In this document: positions 1-8,718 of the stretch, piece after piece
How positions within the stretch are numbered: position 1 is the stretch's first letter
Layout of the letters: each line of letters starts with the position of its first letter
From: CAYXVU01 sp964468725
GTDB lineage: Bacteria > Acidobacteriota > Blastocatellia > UBA7656
NCBI GenBank assembly: GCA_964468725.1
Contig: CAYXVU010000016.1
Coordinates: 1 to 44,620, forward strand
Length of the DNA: 44,620 bases
Reading direction: 5' to 3'
Program-made: the position numbers and the translations under genes
Notes under the pieces: model-generated
Seen by the model: only the letters and a program-made list of their open reading frames with translations
Told to the model about the DNA's origin: nothing
Database searches by the model: none

Positions 1-6
1 TCTGCC

Positions 7-774
7 TCACAACATCAGGCGCAATCCCATCGCAATGATGGCCAGCCCGACGACGCGACCGAACCAAGTTTCGGAGATGCGGAAGAAGAGATGATTGCCC
101 GCGTAAAGCCCAGCGTACAACACCGGAACCGAGAGCGCCGCTAAGAGGACAATATCGAAACGCAGGACGCCGACCGCCGCATAGGTTAGGGCTTTAGCGA
201 GCGCTTCCGCCCAAAAGATGCGCGTCAGGATACGGCGAAAAGCCTCTTTCGATAGCCAACCGCCAAAGGAAAAGATCAACGGCGGCCCGCTCAAGCCGGT
301 CAGCCCACCAGCTACGCCCGCTGCTCCGCAAATCAACAAATCTCTGACGCGGTAGTGTTCGGGAAGTTCTTTCGTAAAGTTCGCATTACTTTTGCGACCG
401 CGCAGCAGAATCATCCACACGCCCGCCAGCAGCAGGGCGACACCGAGAACTGGTTCGAAGTTTTTCAGCGACACCAGCTTGAGTAACAGCCCTCCGGCAA
501 TGGCACCGACGATCAAAGCTGCAGCGAGTGGTAACCACAGCCGCCGGGAATCTTTCGTCTTGTCCATTCGTAGCAACGCCGCGCCACCAATGACATCCAG
601 CAAGGTCACCAGCGTGACGGCTTCGACGGGGCCGATAAGTAGGGCTCCGAGCGCAACCACGACAATGGCCGAACCGAACCCGGTCGTGCCTTTGAAAAAG
701 TAGGCGAGAAAGACGACCGGCAAAATCCACAAGAGATGGGAATCGAATGTATTCATAGGCTCCAGCGCAGACAT
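7..774 (-). CDS. TauE/SafE family sulfite/anion exporter
   Basis: Predicted inner-membrane permease of the TauE/SafE (DUF81) family, whose members move sulfite, sulfoacetate or other organosulfur anions across the membrane. The 255-residue protein is almost wholly hydrophobic, with about seven to eight membrane segments. An early glycine-rich stretch (FFKGTTGFGSAIV, about residues 26-38) and the later GLTGLSGPPLIF stretch (about 158-169) match the two internally repeated family motifs. Length is normal. The substrate cannot be read from sequence, and no sulfur-metabolism genes flank it. It is complete at the left edge of the window, its stop lying at positions 7-9. Confidence 0.85.
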   Translation of the reverse strand: MSALEPMNTFDSHLLWILPVVFLAYFFKGTTGFGSAIVVVALGALLIGPVEAVTLVTLLDVIGGAALLRMDKTKDSRRLWLPLAAALIVGAIAGGLLLKLVSLKNFEPVLGVALLLAGVWMILLRGRKSNANFTKELPEHYRVRDLLICGAAGVAGGLTGLSGPPLIFSFGGWLSKEAFRRILTRIFWAEALAKALTYAAVGVLRFDIVLLAALSVPVLYAGLYAGNHLFFRISETWFGRVVGLAIIAMGLRLML

Positions 775-826
775 TCTATCAGCCCCGCACCGCCTACGAT
801 AGCCTGGCTTGCCTTCGCCTTGCCCC

Positions 827-3253
827 TTAGCGCAAGGCGGTCAACGGATCAACACGCACGGCCTTGCGCGCTGGCACATAGCTGGCCACCAGCCCTACTG
901 CTGCAAGCAACAGACCGAGCGCCACGAACGTGAAGGGATCGGTTGCGCTGACGCCATAGAGCAAGCTTGCCAGAAAGCGGGTCAAGAAGTACGCCCCTAC
1001 GAAACCGAGCCCGACGCCGCTGATCGTCAGTTTTGCGCCTTCCCCAACCACCATCTTTAAGATATCGGCAGGTTGAGCGCCAAGCGCAATGCGAATGCCC
1101 AGTTCGTGCGTGCGCTGGGTGACCGCATAGGCCATCAATCCATAAATGCCTACGACGGCTAACGCGCCCGCCACTGCGGCAAAGACGATCAGCAAGGTCA
1201 TGTTGAAACGGCGCTGTGCAAGCGAGCCTTCGGTAATCTCGCTCATGGTGCGCATCTGCGTGAGCGGCAGATTGGCATCAATCTCGCGCAGATGGCCGCG
1301 AATCACAGCCCTCTGCGACTGCGGGTCTTGCGCAGTGCGAATGACCAGAAAACTGGTGCGCAAAGCTGCTGGCCAAGAGTTCTGCACAAAGGGAACATAG
1401 ATTGCTGGATCAGTGGGCTGATCTAACCCCGTGAGTTTCGCATTGCCGACGACGCCGATCACTTCACGCCAACGCGTCTTTTCCGTGGCGATAAACAGGC
1501 GTTTGCCGAGCGGGTCTTCATTCGGCCAGTAGCGCCGCGCCAAGACATCGTTGACGATGACGACATCGGCGGTTGTTGCCGTATCCTGTTCGGTGAATTC
1601 GCGCCCGCTCAACAAGGGAATGCCCATCGTCCGAAAATACCGGTTGCTCACCGTGCGGTAATCGGCGGTGGGTTCTTTGCCCGGCGCTTGCGGTTGCCCC
1701 TGAACCGTAAAGATGGCGGTAGTAAAGCCGGTCAGCGGCAAGCGAAAGACACCGGCGCTCGACTCCACACCCGGCACCGTGCTCAACTTCGCCAGCGCGG
1801 CTTCGTAAAAGGCCAACTGCCGCGCCTGATCCGGGTAGTTCGATTGCGGTAGCGGAACCGAGACCGTCAACACATTGCGGGCATCGAAACCCGGATCAAC
1901 CTCACTCAGCACACGAACGCTGCGAATCATCAAACCGGCTCCGACCAGTAAGACCAACGCCAACGCTATCTCTACAATGACTAGCGCATCAAGCAGACGA
2001 CGATGCCGGACGCCGCCGGTGCCGCCTTTGCGACCCTCTTTCATTGCCGCCGCCAACTCAATCCGCGACGTTTGAATCGCCGGAGCCGCGCCGAAGATGA
2101 GCGCCGTCAGCACCGAGATTATCAAAGTGAATCCCAATACGTTGGCGCTTAGACCAATTTCATCGGCGCGCGGAATGCTTCCGGCGCTCATCCGAATAAG
2201 CCCAGGCACCCCCCAATACGCGAGCAGCAGCCCGAACAGGCTGCCGATCAGACTGAGTAAGAGCGATTCGGTCAATAACATCTGCACCAATTGCCAGCGC
2301 GAAGCGCCGAGCGCCGAGCGCACCGCCATCTCTGTCTGGCGTCCGGCGGCGCGCGCCAGCAACAGGCTGGCAACATTGGCGCATGCAATCAACAAGACAC
2401 ACCCGACTGCGCCCAATAGGACGAGCAGCGCCAGTCGCAACCCCCCAACCAGTTGTTCATAGAGCGCTACAACTTCGATTCCCAGATGAGAGTTGTCGGC
2501 GGGGTATTGCTGTTCGAGCTGCCGGGCAACGCTATCCAGGTCGGCTTGCGCTTGCTCCATCGTGAGGGCGGGCTTCAGCCTGCCGATGACGCGCAGATTG
2601 GCGAAACTGCGCACCTGCTCGTTCGGGAGGGGCACGAAGGGAACCCAGATATCTGCACCCGTTTGCGGCACGTCAATGCCCGCGTACTTGATGTAGGGCG
2701 GCAGAATGCCGATGATGGTGTACAGCTTTCCGTTCGCCCGCAACGGTTGCCCAAGCACGTCAATTTGGCCGCCATAGCGGCGTTGCCACAGCGCGTGACT
2801 GATGAACGCCACCATCTCTTTGCCCGGCTGATCTTCGTCAGCTTCGAAATTACGCCCCAGAGCCGGTTTGACCCCGAGCACTAAGAGGATATTGGCAGAG
2901 ACGCGAACGCCGGTTACTTCTTCGGCCTCTCCCATCTCGGTCAGTGTGAAGGTTTCTGGCCGTACCGCCGCAAGCTGATCGAAGACCTGATTCTGAGCAC
3001 GCCAATCGCTGAAGTTGGCAAACGAAACCGGGCGACGTGAAAGACCCTTCTCGGCATTTTTTGTCCACAAGACGTGGAGTCTGTCAGGCTCCGAGTAGGG
3101 CAGAGGCGACAGCAACACCGCGTAGACAACGGTGAAGATGGCCGAGTTTGCGCCGATGCCTAACGCCAAGGTTAAGACCGCAACGGCGGTGAAGGTGGGG
3201 CGTTTGGATAACCCGCGCATTGCATAGCGGAGGTCTGACAATAAGAATCCCAT
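827..3253 (-). CDS. MacB/FtsX-type ABC transporter permease (ADOP family)
   Basis: Large ABC-transporter permease with two FtsX/MacB halves, the architecture called acidobacterial duplicated orphan permease. The N-terminus (DLRYAMRGLSKRPTFTAVAVLTLALGIGANSAIF) is the family hallmark. It is followed by a periplasmic MacB core domain, a membrane block near residues 260-420, a second periplasmic domain and a final three-helix block ending GLLLAAVGLVASYVPARKAVRVDPLTALR. The reading frame stays open to 3394, but the ATG at 3253 is preceded by a strong ribosome site (AAGGAGAG) and begins exactly at the family N-terminus, giving 808 residues. No ATPase gene adjoins it, as expected for this orphan family. 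Substrate is unknown; drug or peptide export is only the family-level guess. Confidence 0.92.
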   Translation of the reverse strand: MGFLLSDLRYAMRGLSKRPTFTAVAVLTLALGIGANSAIFTVVYAVLLSPLPYSEPDRLHVLWTKNAEKGLSRRPVSFANFSDWRAQNQVFDQLAAVRPETFTLTEMGEAEEVTGVRVSANILLVLGVKPALGRNFEADEDQPGKEMVAFISHALWQRRYGGQIDVLGQPLRANGKLYTIIGILPPYIKYAGIDVPQTGADIWVPFVPLPNEQVRSFANLRVIGRLKPALTMEQAQADLDSVARQLEQQYPADNSHLGIEVVALYEQLVGGLRLALLVLLGAVGCVLLIACANVASLLLARAAGRQTEMAVRSALGASRWQLVQMLLTESLLLSLIGSLFGLLLAYWGVPGLIRMSAGSIPRADEIGLSANVLGFTLIISVLTALIFGAAPAIQTSRIELAAAMKEGRKGGTGGVRHRRLLDALVIVEIALALVLLVGAGLMIRSVRVLSEVDPGFDARNVLTVSVPLPQSNYPDQARQLAFYEAALAKLSTVPGVESSAGVFRLPLTGFTTAIFTVQGQPQAPGKEPTADYRTVSNRYFRTMGIPLLSGREFTEQDTATTADVVIVNDVLARRYWPNEDPLGKRLFIATEKTRWREVIGVVGNAKLTGLDQPTDPAIYVPFVQNSWPAALRTSFLVIRTAQDPQSQRAVIRGHLREIDANLPLTQMRTMSEITEGSLAQRRFNMTLLIVFAAVAGALAVVGIYGLMAYAVTQRTHELGIRIALGAQPADILKMVVGEGAKLTISGVGLGFVGAYFLTRFLASLLYGVSATDPFTFVALGLLLAAVGLVASYVPARKAVRVDPLTALR

Positions 3254-3460
3254 CGTAATTCTCTCCTTACCTTCAGCAGCGTCGTCGCCCGCTCGAATTG
3301 ACCAGTGAGTCCGACAACAGCTTGCTGCGGCAACGGTTGAGCGAATGAGCACACGGGCCGCAAGCGGAGATGGCCTATAGGGCTTCCTCCACACCGGCGG
3401 TGAGCGACGCTCCGTTTGTTCCTTTCGGTTATTCGGTTGTCAGTCTGCTCGGGTCGCAGG

Positions 3461-3685
3461 TTACGTGCTTGCCGATTTCGATGGCGCGGTTGGCGAGAAG
3501 ATTACCGTAGTCGAGGCGAGCGCGTCGCGTGCAGCTTTGGGTGCAGGCCGCCAACCGGGGCGCTTGCCGACGCCTGCCCGGTCATCCGGCACCGCATCAG
3601 GCAGGCGATGGCCGAGCGCGCATAAGGTGTGTCCTTCTTCGGGGTCAAGACTCTCTTCACGACGAGCGATGTTGGTTGCTCTCAA
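3461..3685 (-). pseudogene. Possible small gene or decayed remnant downstream of DinB
   Basis: An open frame of about 75 codons on the same strand as the DinB gene. A possible ribosome site (AAGGAG) overlaps the DinB stop codon and lies seven bases before a TTG at 3685. The deduced protein (LRATNIARREESLDPEEGHTL at its start) has no family I recognise. Near 3520 another frame reads RLDYGNLLANRAIEIGKH and runs to a stop at about 3429, which suggests a single frameshift in a longer gene. It may equally be non-coding. The rest of 3254-3698 shows nothing recognisable beyond a short stretch like the dispersed GTCGGTT repeats at 3423-3447. Confidence 0.25.
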
Positions 3686-3698
3686 AATGGTCGCTCCT

Positions 3699-4226
3699 TC
3701 ACTTGTCTTGCACAATCGTCAGATAGGCTTTCCACGGTCCGACATCATTCTTATATTGTTTGGCCAAAACCCGAACCACTTGTGCGATGTGGCCGAGATC
3801 GTGCGCCGCCCAAGTTGCCAACAACTCGGAGAGGGTGACTTCGCCAAGCTCCGGGTGCAGGCCGCGTAGGGCTAATTGATCGGAGGTGAGGTGCAAGGCT
3901 TCGAGTTCAGCTAGTCGTTGCTGACGCAGGCGGGCGAATTCGTCGAGCAGGTCGAGCGCCGTCTTGCCTTGCGATTTTTCAGCCTGCGCGAAGCGATCAA
4001 ATGGTTCGAAGGCGCGGGCTGTGCCATGCTCTAAAATGATCTGCGCGCGCGGCATCCAGTCAGTCTCTTCGCCGTGAATCAGATGGCCGAGCACGTCAAA
4101 AGCTGACCATGTGTCACTGCCTTCGTTCTGCGTGAGCGCGCCCGCAGGGGCGTCGCGCAGCAAGGCATTGAGTACGGAGGGCGTACGGCTGAGCAGGTCA
4201 ATGGTGGATGCGAGTTGAAACCCCAT
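3699..4226 (-). CDS. DinB-family (DUF664-like) metal-dependent protein
   Basis: A 175-residue member of the DinB/YfiT-like four-helix-bundle superfamily, many of which bind a divalent metal through three histidines and act as thiol transferases or remain uncharacterised. Visible candidate ligands are the histidines in FDVLGHLIHGEE (about residues 48-55) and in TWAAHDLGHIAQVVR near the C-terminus, the usual spacing for the family. The frame is open to 4325, but the ATG at 4226 has a good ribosome site (AAGGAAG) and begins directly before the first helix. It is divergent from the LysR gene at 4371 and may be its target. A decayed copy of the same gene lies beyond that regulator. Confidence 0.82.
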   Translation of the reverse strand: MGFQLASTIDLLSRTPSVLNALLRDAPAGALTQNEGSDTWSAFDVLGHLIHGEETDWMPRAQIILEHGTARAFEPFDRFAQAEKSQGKTALDLLDEFARLRQQRLAELEALHLTSDQLALRGLHPELGEVTLSELLATWAAHDLGHIAQVVRVLAKQYKNDVGPWKAYLTIVQDK

Positions 4227-4240
4227 AGTTCTTCCTTTCT

Positions 4241-4280
4241 GTCCATCGGTTTCGGTTGTCGGTTTCGGTTGCTGTCGGCT
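4241..4280. repeat. Degenerate heptamer repeat (GTCGGTT family)
   Basis: Interlocking copies of CGGTTTCGGTTGTCGGTTTC-like units fill this stretch between the DinB and LysR genes. The unit is the same short word (GTCGGTT, complement AACCGAC) found at several other intergenic sites in the window. It sits directly upstream of the DinB ribosome site. Confidence 0.6.
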
Positions 4281-4304
4281 ATGATAGCGAGGCTGTCTAT
4301 GATA

Positions 4305-4317
4305 AATCAAATTGATT
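4305..4317. promoter_or_regulatory. Palindrome between divergent dinB and lysR (candidate LysR site)
   Basis: A perfect inverted repeat AATCA-AAT-TGATT lies in the 144-base divergent spacer between the DinB gene and the LysR-type regulator. LysR regulators usually bind interrupted palindromes in such spacers and repress their own gene. The assignment is inferred from position and symmetry only. Confidence 0.35.
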
Positions 4318-4370
4318 CTTTTCACGATTTCGATGAATATGGATCATTGTTAGCAGGGTGAGGTTCTTTT

Positions 4371-5303
4371 GTGAATTTGGAAATCCGACACCTCAAACTG
4401 ATCAAAGCGATTGCTGAAGAAGGCGGGGTCACACGAGCTGCCAGTCGTTTGTACCTGACGCAATCGGCGCTCTCACATCAACTGCGCGACATCGAAAGCA
4501 AGTTGGGCGCGCAACTCTTTTTACGCTTAAACAAAAAGATGCTGCTCACGCAGGCGGGCGAGCGCTTGCTGCACGCGGCTGAGGGTGTGCTCGGCGAACT
4601 CAAACGGGTGGAAGAAGACATTCAGCAAATCGCCACCAACCGCGGCGGCGTGTTGCGCATCAGCACGGAGTGCTACACCTGCTATCACTGGTTACCGGCG
4701 GCGCTTCGTCCTTTTCAGGAGGCCTATCCGCACGTCGAGATTCGCATCGTCTCGGAAGCCACGCGCCACCCTCTGGAAGCGTTGCTGAACGGCAAACTCG
4801 ATCTGGCGATTACCTGCACGCCTGTGCGCAACAGCAAGATTACCTTCAAGCCGTTGTTTCAAGATGAATTGGTCGCTTGCATGCCACCGGCGCATGAATT
4901 AACAAGGCGACCTTTTTTGACGGCACAGGATTTCGCCGACCAGCATTTGATCGTCTATTCGAGTCCGAAAGCCGAACAGGCGGTGTTTCAAAAAGTCTTG
5001 CTGCCCGCCAATGTCACACCGCGCCGAGTCTCGCACATCGAGTTGACCGAAGCCATCATTGAGATGGTCAAGGCCGGACTCGGCATCGGAGTTATGGCGC
5101 GTTGGGCGCTTCAGCCACATCTGGAAGCTGGCACGCTCAAAGCCGTGCCTCTCACCAAACGAGGCTTACACAGACAGTGGCAAGCGGCGATGATGAAGAG
5201 CAAAACCCTGCCCGGATACCTCTTGAAATTCGTCGAGTTGATTACCGAAACCGCAATGGTGAAGACGGCCAAACAGGCCAGCGTGAAGACTGCAACCCGT
5301 TGA
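4371..5303 (+). CDS. LysR-type transcriptional regulator, MetR-like
   Basis: A 310-residue LysR-family DNA-binding regulator. The N-terminal winged helix-turn-helix (residues about 1-60) contains VTRAASRLYLTQSALSHQLRDIE, the recognition-helix region. The remainder is the two-lobed periplasmic-binding-protein-like effector domain. Segments such as LRISTECYTCYHWLPAALRPF and AIIEMVKAGLGIGVMARWAL closely recall MetR, the homocysteine-responsive activator of methionine synthesis genes, though no methionine genes are nearby. GTG start with a modest purine-rich site (AGGGTGAGG) upstream. It is divergent from the DinB gene, which it may control. Family assignment is firm; the MetR likeness is suggestive only. 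Confidence 0.88.
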   Translation: MNLEIRHLKLIKAIAEEGGVTRAASRLYLTQSALSHQLRDIESKLGAQLFLRLNKKMLLTQAGERLLHAAEGVLGELKRVEEDIQQIATNRGGVLRISTECYTCYHWLPAALRPFQEAYPHVEIRIVSEATRHPLEALLNGKLDLAITCTPVRNSKITFKPLFQDELVACMPPAHELTRRPFLTAQDFADQHLIVYSSPKAEQAVFQKVLLPANVTPRRVSHIELTEAIIEMVKAGLGIGVMARWALQPHLEAGTLKAVPLTKRGLHRQWQAAMMKSKTLPGYLLKFVELITETAMVKTAKQASVKTATR

Positions 5304-5339
5304 TGGGGGCGCGACGGATTCTGCCTTTTGCGGCATCTC

Positions 5340-5596
5340 TTCCTCCGCTGGCGCAGGCAGGTAGAGACGAGCCGAAAGCGCGTTATGCCTGCTCTCAAAC
5401 GGCCTGCGCGTGCGGTCTCCGGTTGGTCTCTTCGCTCTGAATCAAATAGCCGAGCAAGCGTCAAAAGTCGACCAAGTGCCGCTATCTTCATTTTGGGGAG
5501 CCGGTCAGCGGGCGCGTTTCAGAGCAGGGCATGGAGGGTTGCGGGTGCGTGTAGCAAGAGGTCAGGGGTAGCTGCTAGTTGAAGACTCCTATTCAT
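5340..5596 (-). pseudogene. Decayed second copy of the DinB gene
   Basis: Reading the minus strand from an ATG at 5596 gives LQLAATPDLLLHAPATLHALL, which aligns with FQLASTIDLLSRTPSVLNALL at the start of the intact DinB protein (3699-4226). A TGA then interrupts the frame. In the next frame NEDSGTWSTFDACSAI continues the alignment (intact copy NEGSDTWSAFDVLGHLI), followed by a further stop. Towards 5340 the likeness fades (LRQRRKR against LRQQRLAE). Several frame changes and stops make it non-functional. The intact and broken copies lie on the same strand on either side of the LysR gene, so the regulator is bracketed by a duplicated DinB segment. Confidence 0.75.
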
Positions 5597-6039
5597 TCTT
5601 TTCGCCCAACAGTCCCTAGTTGTCAGATCGGCAGGGTAGCGATCTGAGCTTCGGCAAAGCCGATTGATTCTTTCGAAAGCGCAAAATATGCCTTCGCAGG
5701 TATTCCGTCCGTATGGAATGCAAGCAAGAGGCGTTCTACAGTTCGCGGCGCAATTGGGCAGCGAACAACAACTTTTCTTGCTTTGATAAGCGGCAATGTA
5801 CTGTATAGATTCATCTAAATGGGAAAATAATCCGCTTGTTGAAATTCAAGCGGATGGATATAAAAACGTTCTGTTTACAAAACGGATGCGGTTGATTCTG
5901 TTTGGTAAATTGAGTATTCTAGGGCTGACCATGTAACAAAAGCTTCGTTTGGTAGATAGAAGATACCCCGAACGAATGCAAACACCCTTCATTTTCTTTG
6001 ACGATTTGATCGTTACGTTTAACTCTGTGGGAGGTTAAT
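5597..6039. other. Intergenic region before the CsgG-like gene
   Basis: No convincing gene. A 63-codon minus-strand frame at 5623-5814 has no ribosome site. A perfect nine-base hairpin (ATCCGCTTG at 5830-5838, complement at 5847-5855) is followed on the minus strand by a T-rich run, so it could terminate leftward transcription. The region is more AT-rich than its surroundings and also holds the candidate promoter at 5892-5920. Confidence 0.4.
5892..5920 (+). promoter_or_regulatory. Candidate sigma-70 promoter for the 6040 gene
   Basis: TTGATT (5892-5897) and TATTCT (5915-5920) are separated by 17 bases. Transcription would begin near 5927, leaving a leader of about 113 bases before the CsgG-like gene. 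This is a match by eye; each hexamer matches consensus at four of six positions. Confidence 0.35.
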
Positions 6040-7116
6040 ATGAAGAGAGCCGGTTTCCACCTTTTTAGTTTGCTATTTGCCTGCCTGTTGTTCATCGGCG
6101 GGCATACCGTCTTTGCCGCACAGCGCATCAACAGCGAGGCGCAAAAGTCAACGAAGTCGGCCAAGACGCGGCTGGCTGTATTTGACAAGGTTCCCAGCGA
6201 ATATCGAGAGTGGGCGAAAGATATCGCCAGCAGCACCTTAGAAAACGAACTCTTCGAGCAGGGCTATGACTTAGTCGCCAGGAAGAATTTGGAATCGGTG
6301 ATGGAAGAATTGGAAATCAGTTCGAGCGCGATGTTTGATCCCAACGCCGCCGCTAAGGTTGGCAAACAGGCCTCGGCGAAGTATTTGGTCTTGGTCAAAG
6401 TGCTAGGGATTGAGGCTAAGTCAAAAAAGCTTGGCATAATCAAGTATGGGGCGCAGGGGGTGGAAACGACCACGCAAATTCAGGTCATGGATGTCGAAAC
6501 TGGTGACATTATTTTTTCCAAGACCTACACCGAAAAGAGCAAAGACCAGATGGTTATGGACAAAGAGGATGCGAACGGATTGTACAAAGCGGGCTTTCGA
6601 CAGGCTATGTCAATTGTGGCGCGCAAGTTTGTCACCGATGCTGAAGCCAAAATGCCTCTAAGATCCAACCCTCCTTCGGCTCCCTCCGATTCTCCTGCCC
6701 CGTCGTCGTCTTCAAAGCCACCCGGTACCGCCGCGAACGTGGCGATGCCGGAGCACAGCGCCGCGCCTGGCAAACCACAAAATGCAGAGCCGACCCCCGC
6801 CCCGCCAGCGGCCAAAATTGACGGTGAAGTGGTCTTTATTGACGAGCAGCAGATCGGCGTAGAGATCACCGACGTACAAGTCGGACAAGTTTTAGTGGTC
6901 TACACCCGTCGAGAACGGATTGAGAATAGCGCAGGCGAGCTTTTGAGCTATCGTTATAGCTCGAAAGACCTGTGCGCAAAGCTCAAAATCACCGAGGTGC
7001 AGTCTAAGATGGTCATTGCTACCCTGATGCAAACCTATGCGCCGACCGGCAAGGCCGACCCGACCCCGCGTGCTGATCGGGTGGTAAAGTTCTTCCCTGT
7101 GAAAAAGGTCAGCTAG
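6040..7116 (+). CDS. Exported CsgG-like protein with FlgT_C-like C-terminus
   Basis: A 358-residue exported protein. A signal peptide (LFSLLFACLLFIGGHTVFAA) is followed by a domain at about residues 45-200 resembling CsgG and related outer-membrane lipoproteins: RLAVFDKVP, then a paired helix with DLVARKNLESVMEELEI and AAKVGKQASAKYLVLVKV. A Pro/Ser/Ala-rich linker (about 210-265) leads to a small beta domain, DGEVVFIDEQQIGVEITDVQVGQVLVVYTR, like the C-terminal domain of FlgT. No lipobox cysteine is evident. The ribosome site GGGAGG precedes the ATG. It lies 71 bases before another exported gene, so the two probably form an operon. Its function, perhaps an envelope assembly role, is inferred only from fold likeness. 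Confidence 0.72.
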   Translation: MKRAGFHLFSLLFACLLFIGGHTVFAAQRINSEAQKSTKSAKTRLAVFDKVPSEYREWAKDIASSTLENELFEQGYDLVARKNLESVMEELEISSSAMFDPNAAAKVGKQASAKYLVLVKVLGIEAKSKKLGIIKYGAQGVETTTQIQVMDVETGDIIFSKTYTEKSKDQMVMDKEDANGLYKAGFRQAMSIVARKFVTDAEAKMPLRSNPPSAPSDSPAPSSSSKPPGTAANVAMPEHSAAPGKPQNAEPTPAPPAAKIDGEVVFIDEQQIGVEITDVQVGQVLVVYTRRERIENSAGELLSYRYSSKDLCAKLKITEVQSKMVIATLMQTYAPTGKADPTPRADRVVKFFPVKKVS

Positions 7117-7187
7117 CGGCAGTTGGCCGCCAACCGGAGGTTGAGTCAGATAGCAAGGTATGCTGGCTCCGCTCATCAGGAGGTGAC

Positions 7188-8459
7188 ATGAAGATTGTAT
7201 GGTTAATCGTTGGGTTGATGGCCGGGCTTTGCTTGTGTGCGCCTCCTGCCGCACAGGCTGAAGTGCTGAGAAAACGATATACGCTGCCCAATTCAACCGG
7301 GGTTACCGAAGAGGCAAAGAGGCGACTGATTCAGGATTATCTGCGGGAGAAGCTCTCTCCTCAACTCATAACGGATTTTGCCGAGGCGGTGGATATTGCC
7401 CTTGATCCGCCCGATCAATACGTCCAGTCATTTCAAATTGTCAGTCAACGAGAGAGTGGCAATAGCGTAGTTGTGACGGTCGAAGGCGAAATGGATACTG
7501 CGGCAATGGTCACGGCTTTGGTACTCAATAAAGTCATCACCTTTGGCTCTGATCCGCCGCGCATCATGTTTCTTTCTGCGCCCGAAAGCCAAGATCAACG
7601 TGCCACCAATAAGGTGCGCGCTTTGGCCTTTAAGCAGATGAGACAGGCAGGCTTGCAAGCGGTTGCCGATCAACAGGTGGAGACCTTGCAGGTGCGGATT
7701 AAAGATATCACCTCGGCTTCGGAGACACAGCGCCAGGTTTTGGTGCGCAAAGCGAAGGAATATAATGCTGACTTCCTCATCTATATCAGCACGGAAGTAG
7801 ATGCCAAGTCGGTATTGTCCGGCAAGCGCTTTGTTACAGATACCAATCTGACCTATACGATCTTTCGTCCGAATGGGAATTTGATTCTTGCTGAAGCAAC
7901 GATTCGCGGACGCGGTCAAGGGGTATCGGAGATGCTGGCTTTCGATAGCGCGTTGGACGGAGATGGCGGCGACGATGAAGGCATTACCAAAGCCTTTGCC
8001 CGCGATGCCATCGGTCAACTCTACGAGGCAATCTTTGCCGCCAGCGAAGTGGGCGGCTCTGGAAGCGCTGCCGCTGCGGAGAAGATCATCACGATTACGG
8101 GAGCAGATTCGTTGTTGGTGACTGCGATCAGCCAAAAACTAAAAACGGTTGGCGACAATGTTCGCTTGCTGACCGGCGGCACGACTTCAGCGCGCCTGCG
8201 GTTGGAAACTTCTCTTGATGACCTGGGCTTATACGAATGGTTCACTGCGCAGACGTTTGTCGTAGGCGCGAAACGCTATCAAACTCCGGTGACCTTTTAT
8301 GCGGAGAACCAACTCGAAGTCGAAGCCGTGCTGTTTGGCGCGAAGCCACATAAAAAACCGGCAACCGGAAAACCACAGCCCCGAGCGAAGCCGCAAAATA
8401 CCACGCCCACCGGAAAAGGCACGGTTCTCGCTTTCAAATTGAGAGATCGGCAGTATTAG
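7188..8459 (+). CDS. Exported hypothetical protein, FlgT-like
   Basis: A 423-residue exported protein with a clear signal peptide (WLIVGLMAGLCLCAPPAAQA, cleavage near residue 24) and a perfect ribosome site (AGGAGGTGA) before the ATG. The mature N-terminus (EEAKRRLIQDYLREKLSPQLI) and the following mixed alpha/beta region recall the N- and middle domains of the flagellar assembly protein FlgT and similar envelope proteins. Residues about 300-370 form a small domain (IITITGADSLLVTAISQKL), and a Lys/Pro-rich linker precedes the C-terminus. It follows the CsgG-like gene on the same strand. No flagellar genes are in the window, so a flagellar role is not supported; a shared envelope role for the pair is inference. 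Confidence 0.65.
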   Translation: MKIVWLIVGLMAGLCLCAPPAAQAEVLRKRYTLPNSTGVTEEAKRRLIQDYLREKLSPQLITDFAEAVDIALDPPDQYVQSFQIVSQRESGNSVVVTVEGEMDTAAMVTALVLNKVITFGSDPPRIMFLSAPESQDQRATNKVRALAFKQMRQAGLQAVADQQVETLQVRIKDITSASETQRQVLVRKAKEYNADFLIYISTEVDAKSVLSGKRFVTDTNLTYTIFRPNGNLILAEATIRGRGQGVSEMLAFDSALDGDGGDDEGITKAFARDAIGQLYEAIFAASEVGGSGSAAAAEKIITITGADSLLVTAISQKLKTVGDNVRLLTGGTTSARLRLETSLDDLGLYEWFTAQTFVVGAKRYQTPVTFYAENQLEVEAVLFGAKPHKKPATGKPQPRAKPQNTTPTGKGTVLAFKLRDRQY

Positions 8460-8501
8460 AGCGGTTTTCCAATCAAAGTCCGGCTCGTCCGTGACGGCAA
8501 T

Positions 8502-8537
8502 CTCTGGAGCGCAGCGGCTGGACGCCGCATTCCAAAG
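8502..8537. repeat. REP-like imperfect palindrome in convergent spacer
   Basis: TGGAGCGCAGCGGC and GCCGCATTCCA form an imperfect GC-rich hairpin between the convergent FlgT-like and kinase genes. It resembles the palindromic elements that lie between convergent genes in many bacteria and could act as a bidirectional terminator. The rest of 8460-8718 shows nothing recognisable. Confidence 0.35.
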
Positions 8538-8718
8538 CGTTTCGCGCTCTGTATCTGCAATCACGATTGGCTCTAAACCGGGCCGTAAAAAAACAGAGCC
8601 GATGAGTTGGAACGGCAGGATATTCCGCCTTGGTTTTCGGGTATTTCTCTCCAGTCTTCCGACCTTCAGCCTGTAAGAGTTTCATTTCGCTCAGGCTTGG
8701 CGGGCACTCAAGAGCGCG

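Noticed and set aside
3254..3394. Upstream extension of the ADOP permease to 3394
   Set aside because: The added 47 residues are unlike the family N-terminus, and the strong ribosome site lies at the ATG of 3253.
5623..5814. A 63-codon minus-strand frame
   Set aside because: No ribosome site and no recognisable family, although the residue mix is not implausible.
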